A DNA stretch of 5,838 nucleotides from Paucimonas sp. (GTDB taxonomy: Bacteria; Pseudomonadota; Gammaproteobacteria; Burkholderiales; Burkholderiaceae_D), in assembly GCA_029266815.1 (NCBI GenBank), contig JAQSWC010000137.1, positions 1-5,838 of the forward strand, read 5' to 3'. The notes below the pieces were generated by a model, which worked only from the letters and a program-made list of their open reading frames with translations, was not told where the DNA came from and did no database searches. Both the position numbers and the translations under genes were made by a program. Shown here in pieces: positions 5,692-5,838 of the stretch. Every line of letters begins with the position of its first letter. Position 1 is the stretch's first letter.

Positions 5692-5838
5692 ATGAAGTGG
5701 ACTGACATTACCCGCATTGCAGAAGAATTGAACGACAGGTATCCGGATGTCGATCCAATGACGGTGCGTTTCACCGACCTACACAACTGGGTGTGCGGTC
5801 TGGAGGGTTTCAATGACGATCCCAAAAGGTCTGGAGAG
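5692..5838 (+). CDS. iscX: Fe-S assembly protein IscX (partial, 3' end outside the window)
   Basis: IscX is a small acidic protein that binds IscS, can bind iron, and competes with CyaY/frataxin for the same face of IscS; it is considered a modulator of cluster assembly. The first 49 residues are present out of about 65 expected, and the frame is open to the window edge. Recognisable stretches are MKWTD at the N-terminus, YPDVDPMTVRFTDLHNW (17-33), and LEGFNDDP (37-44), which align with E. coli IscX. It lacks the two extra N-terminal residues of the E. coli protein. AGGAG (5680-5684) lies seven bases before the ATG. It closes the operon, as in E. coli. Confidence 0.95.
   Translation, partial: MKWTDITRIAEELNDRYPDVDPMTVRFTDLHNWVCGLEGFNDDPKRSGE

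Noticed and set aside
1..5838. Mobile elements, CRISPR arrays, tRNA or rRNA genes
   Set aside because: I saw no spaced direct repeats, terminal repeats with transposase, tRNA cloverleaf or rRNA sequence; the window is a continuous core-metabolism operon.

Overview
The window is a nearly complete, canonical ISC iron-sulfur cluster assembly operon, all on the + strand: iscR, iscS, iscU, iscA, hscB, hscA, fdx and the 5' part of iscX, which runs off the right edge. The gene order is that of the Escherichia coli operon. The proteins resemble their E. coli counterparts closely, but details such as the IscR Cys loop and the extended IscS N-terminus differ. Together with the moderately GC-rich composition this suggests a betaproteobacterium, perhaps Burkholderiales/Oxalobacteraceae. 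That placement is inferred from remembered family features, not from a search.

Layout: positions 1-180 hold no gene I can recognise, only a set of nested inverted repeats (110-176) and a short hairpin. A good sigma70-type promoter (185-213) lies about 75-100 bases before iscR. Two predicted IscR type-1 operators (181-205 and 209-233) cover its -35 box and its -10/start region. This is the expected arrangement for repression by [2Fe-2S]-IscR. iscR, iscS, iscU and iscA follow with short gaps or near-overlap, each with a Shine-Dalgarno sequence. The 72-base gap between iscA and hscB contains a strong intrinsic-terminator-like hairpin with a T-run. hscB and hscA follow, both without a recognisable Shine-Dalgarno. 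fdx (GTG start) and iscX then return to good ribosome binding sites.

How they work together: IscS removes sulfur from cysteine and passes it to the scaffold IscU. Fdx supplies electrons, and IscX is thought to tune IscS activity and iron access. HscB brings cluster-loaded IscU to the Hsp70 HscA, which recognises the LPPVK motif seen in this IscU and drives cluster release. IscA is an A-type carrier. IscR senses cluster supply and represses the operon. All key catalytic and ligand residues are present in every complete gene.

I see no previously undescribed system. The points most worth checking are regulatory: the tandem operators, the internal terminator that would split the operon into iscRSUA and hscBA-fdx-iscX, the missing ribosome binding sites of the two chaperone genes, the widened Cys spacing in IscR, and the uncertain iscA start.
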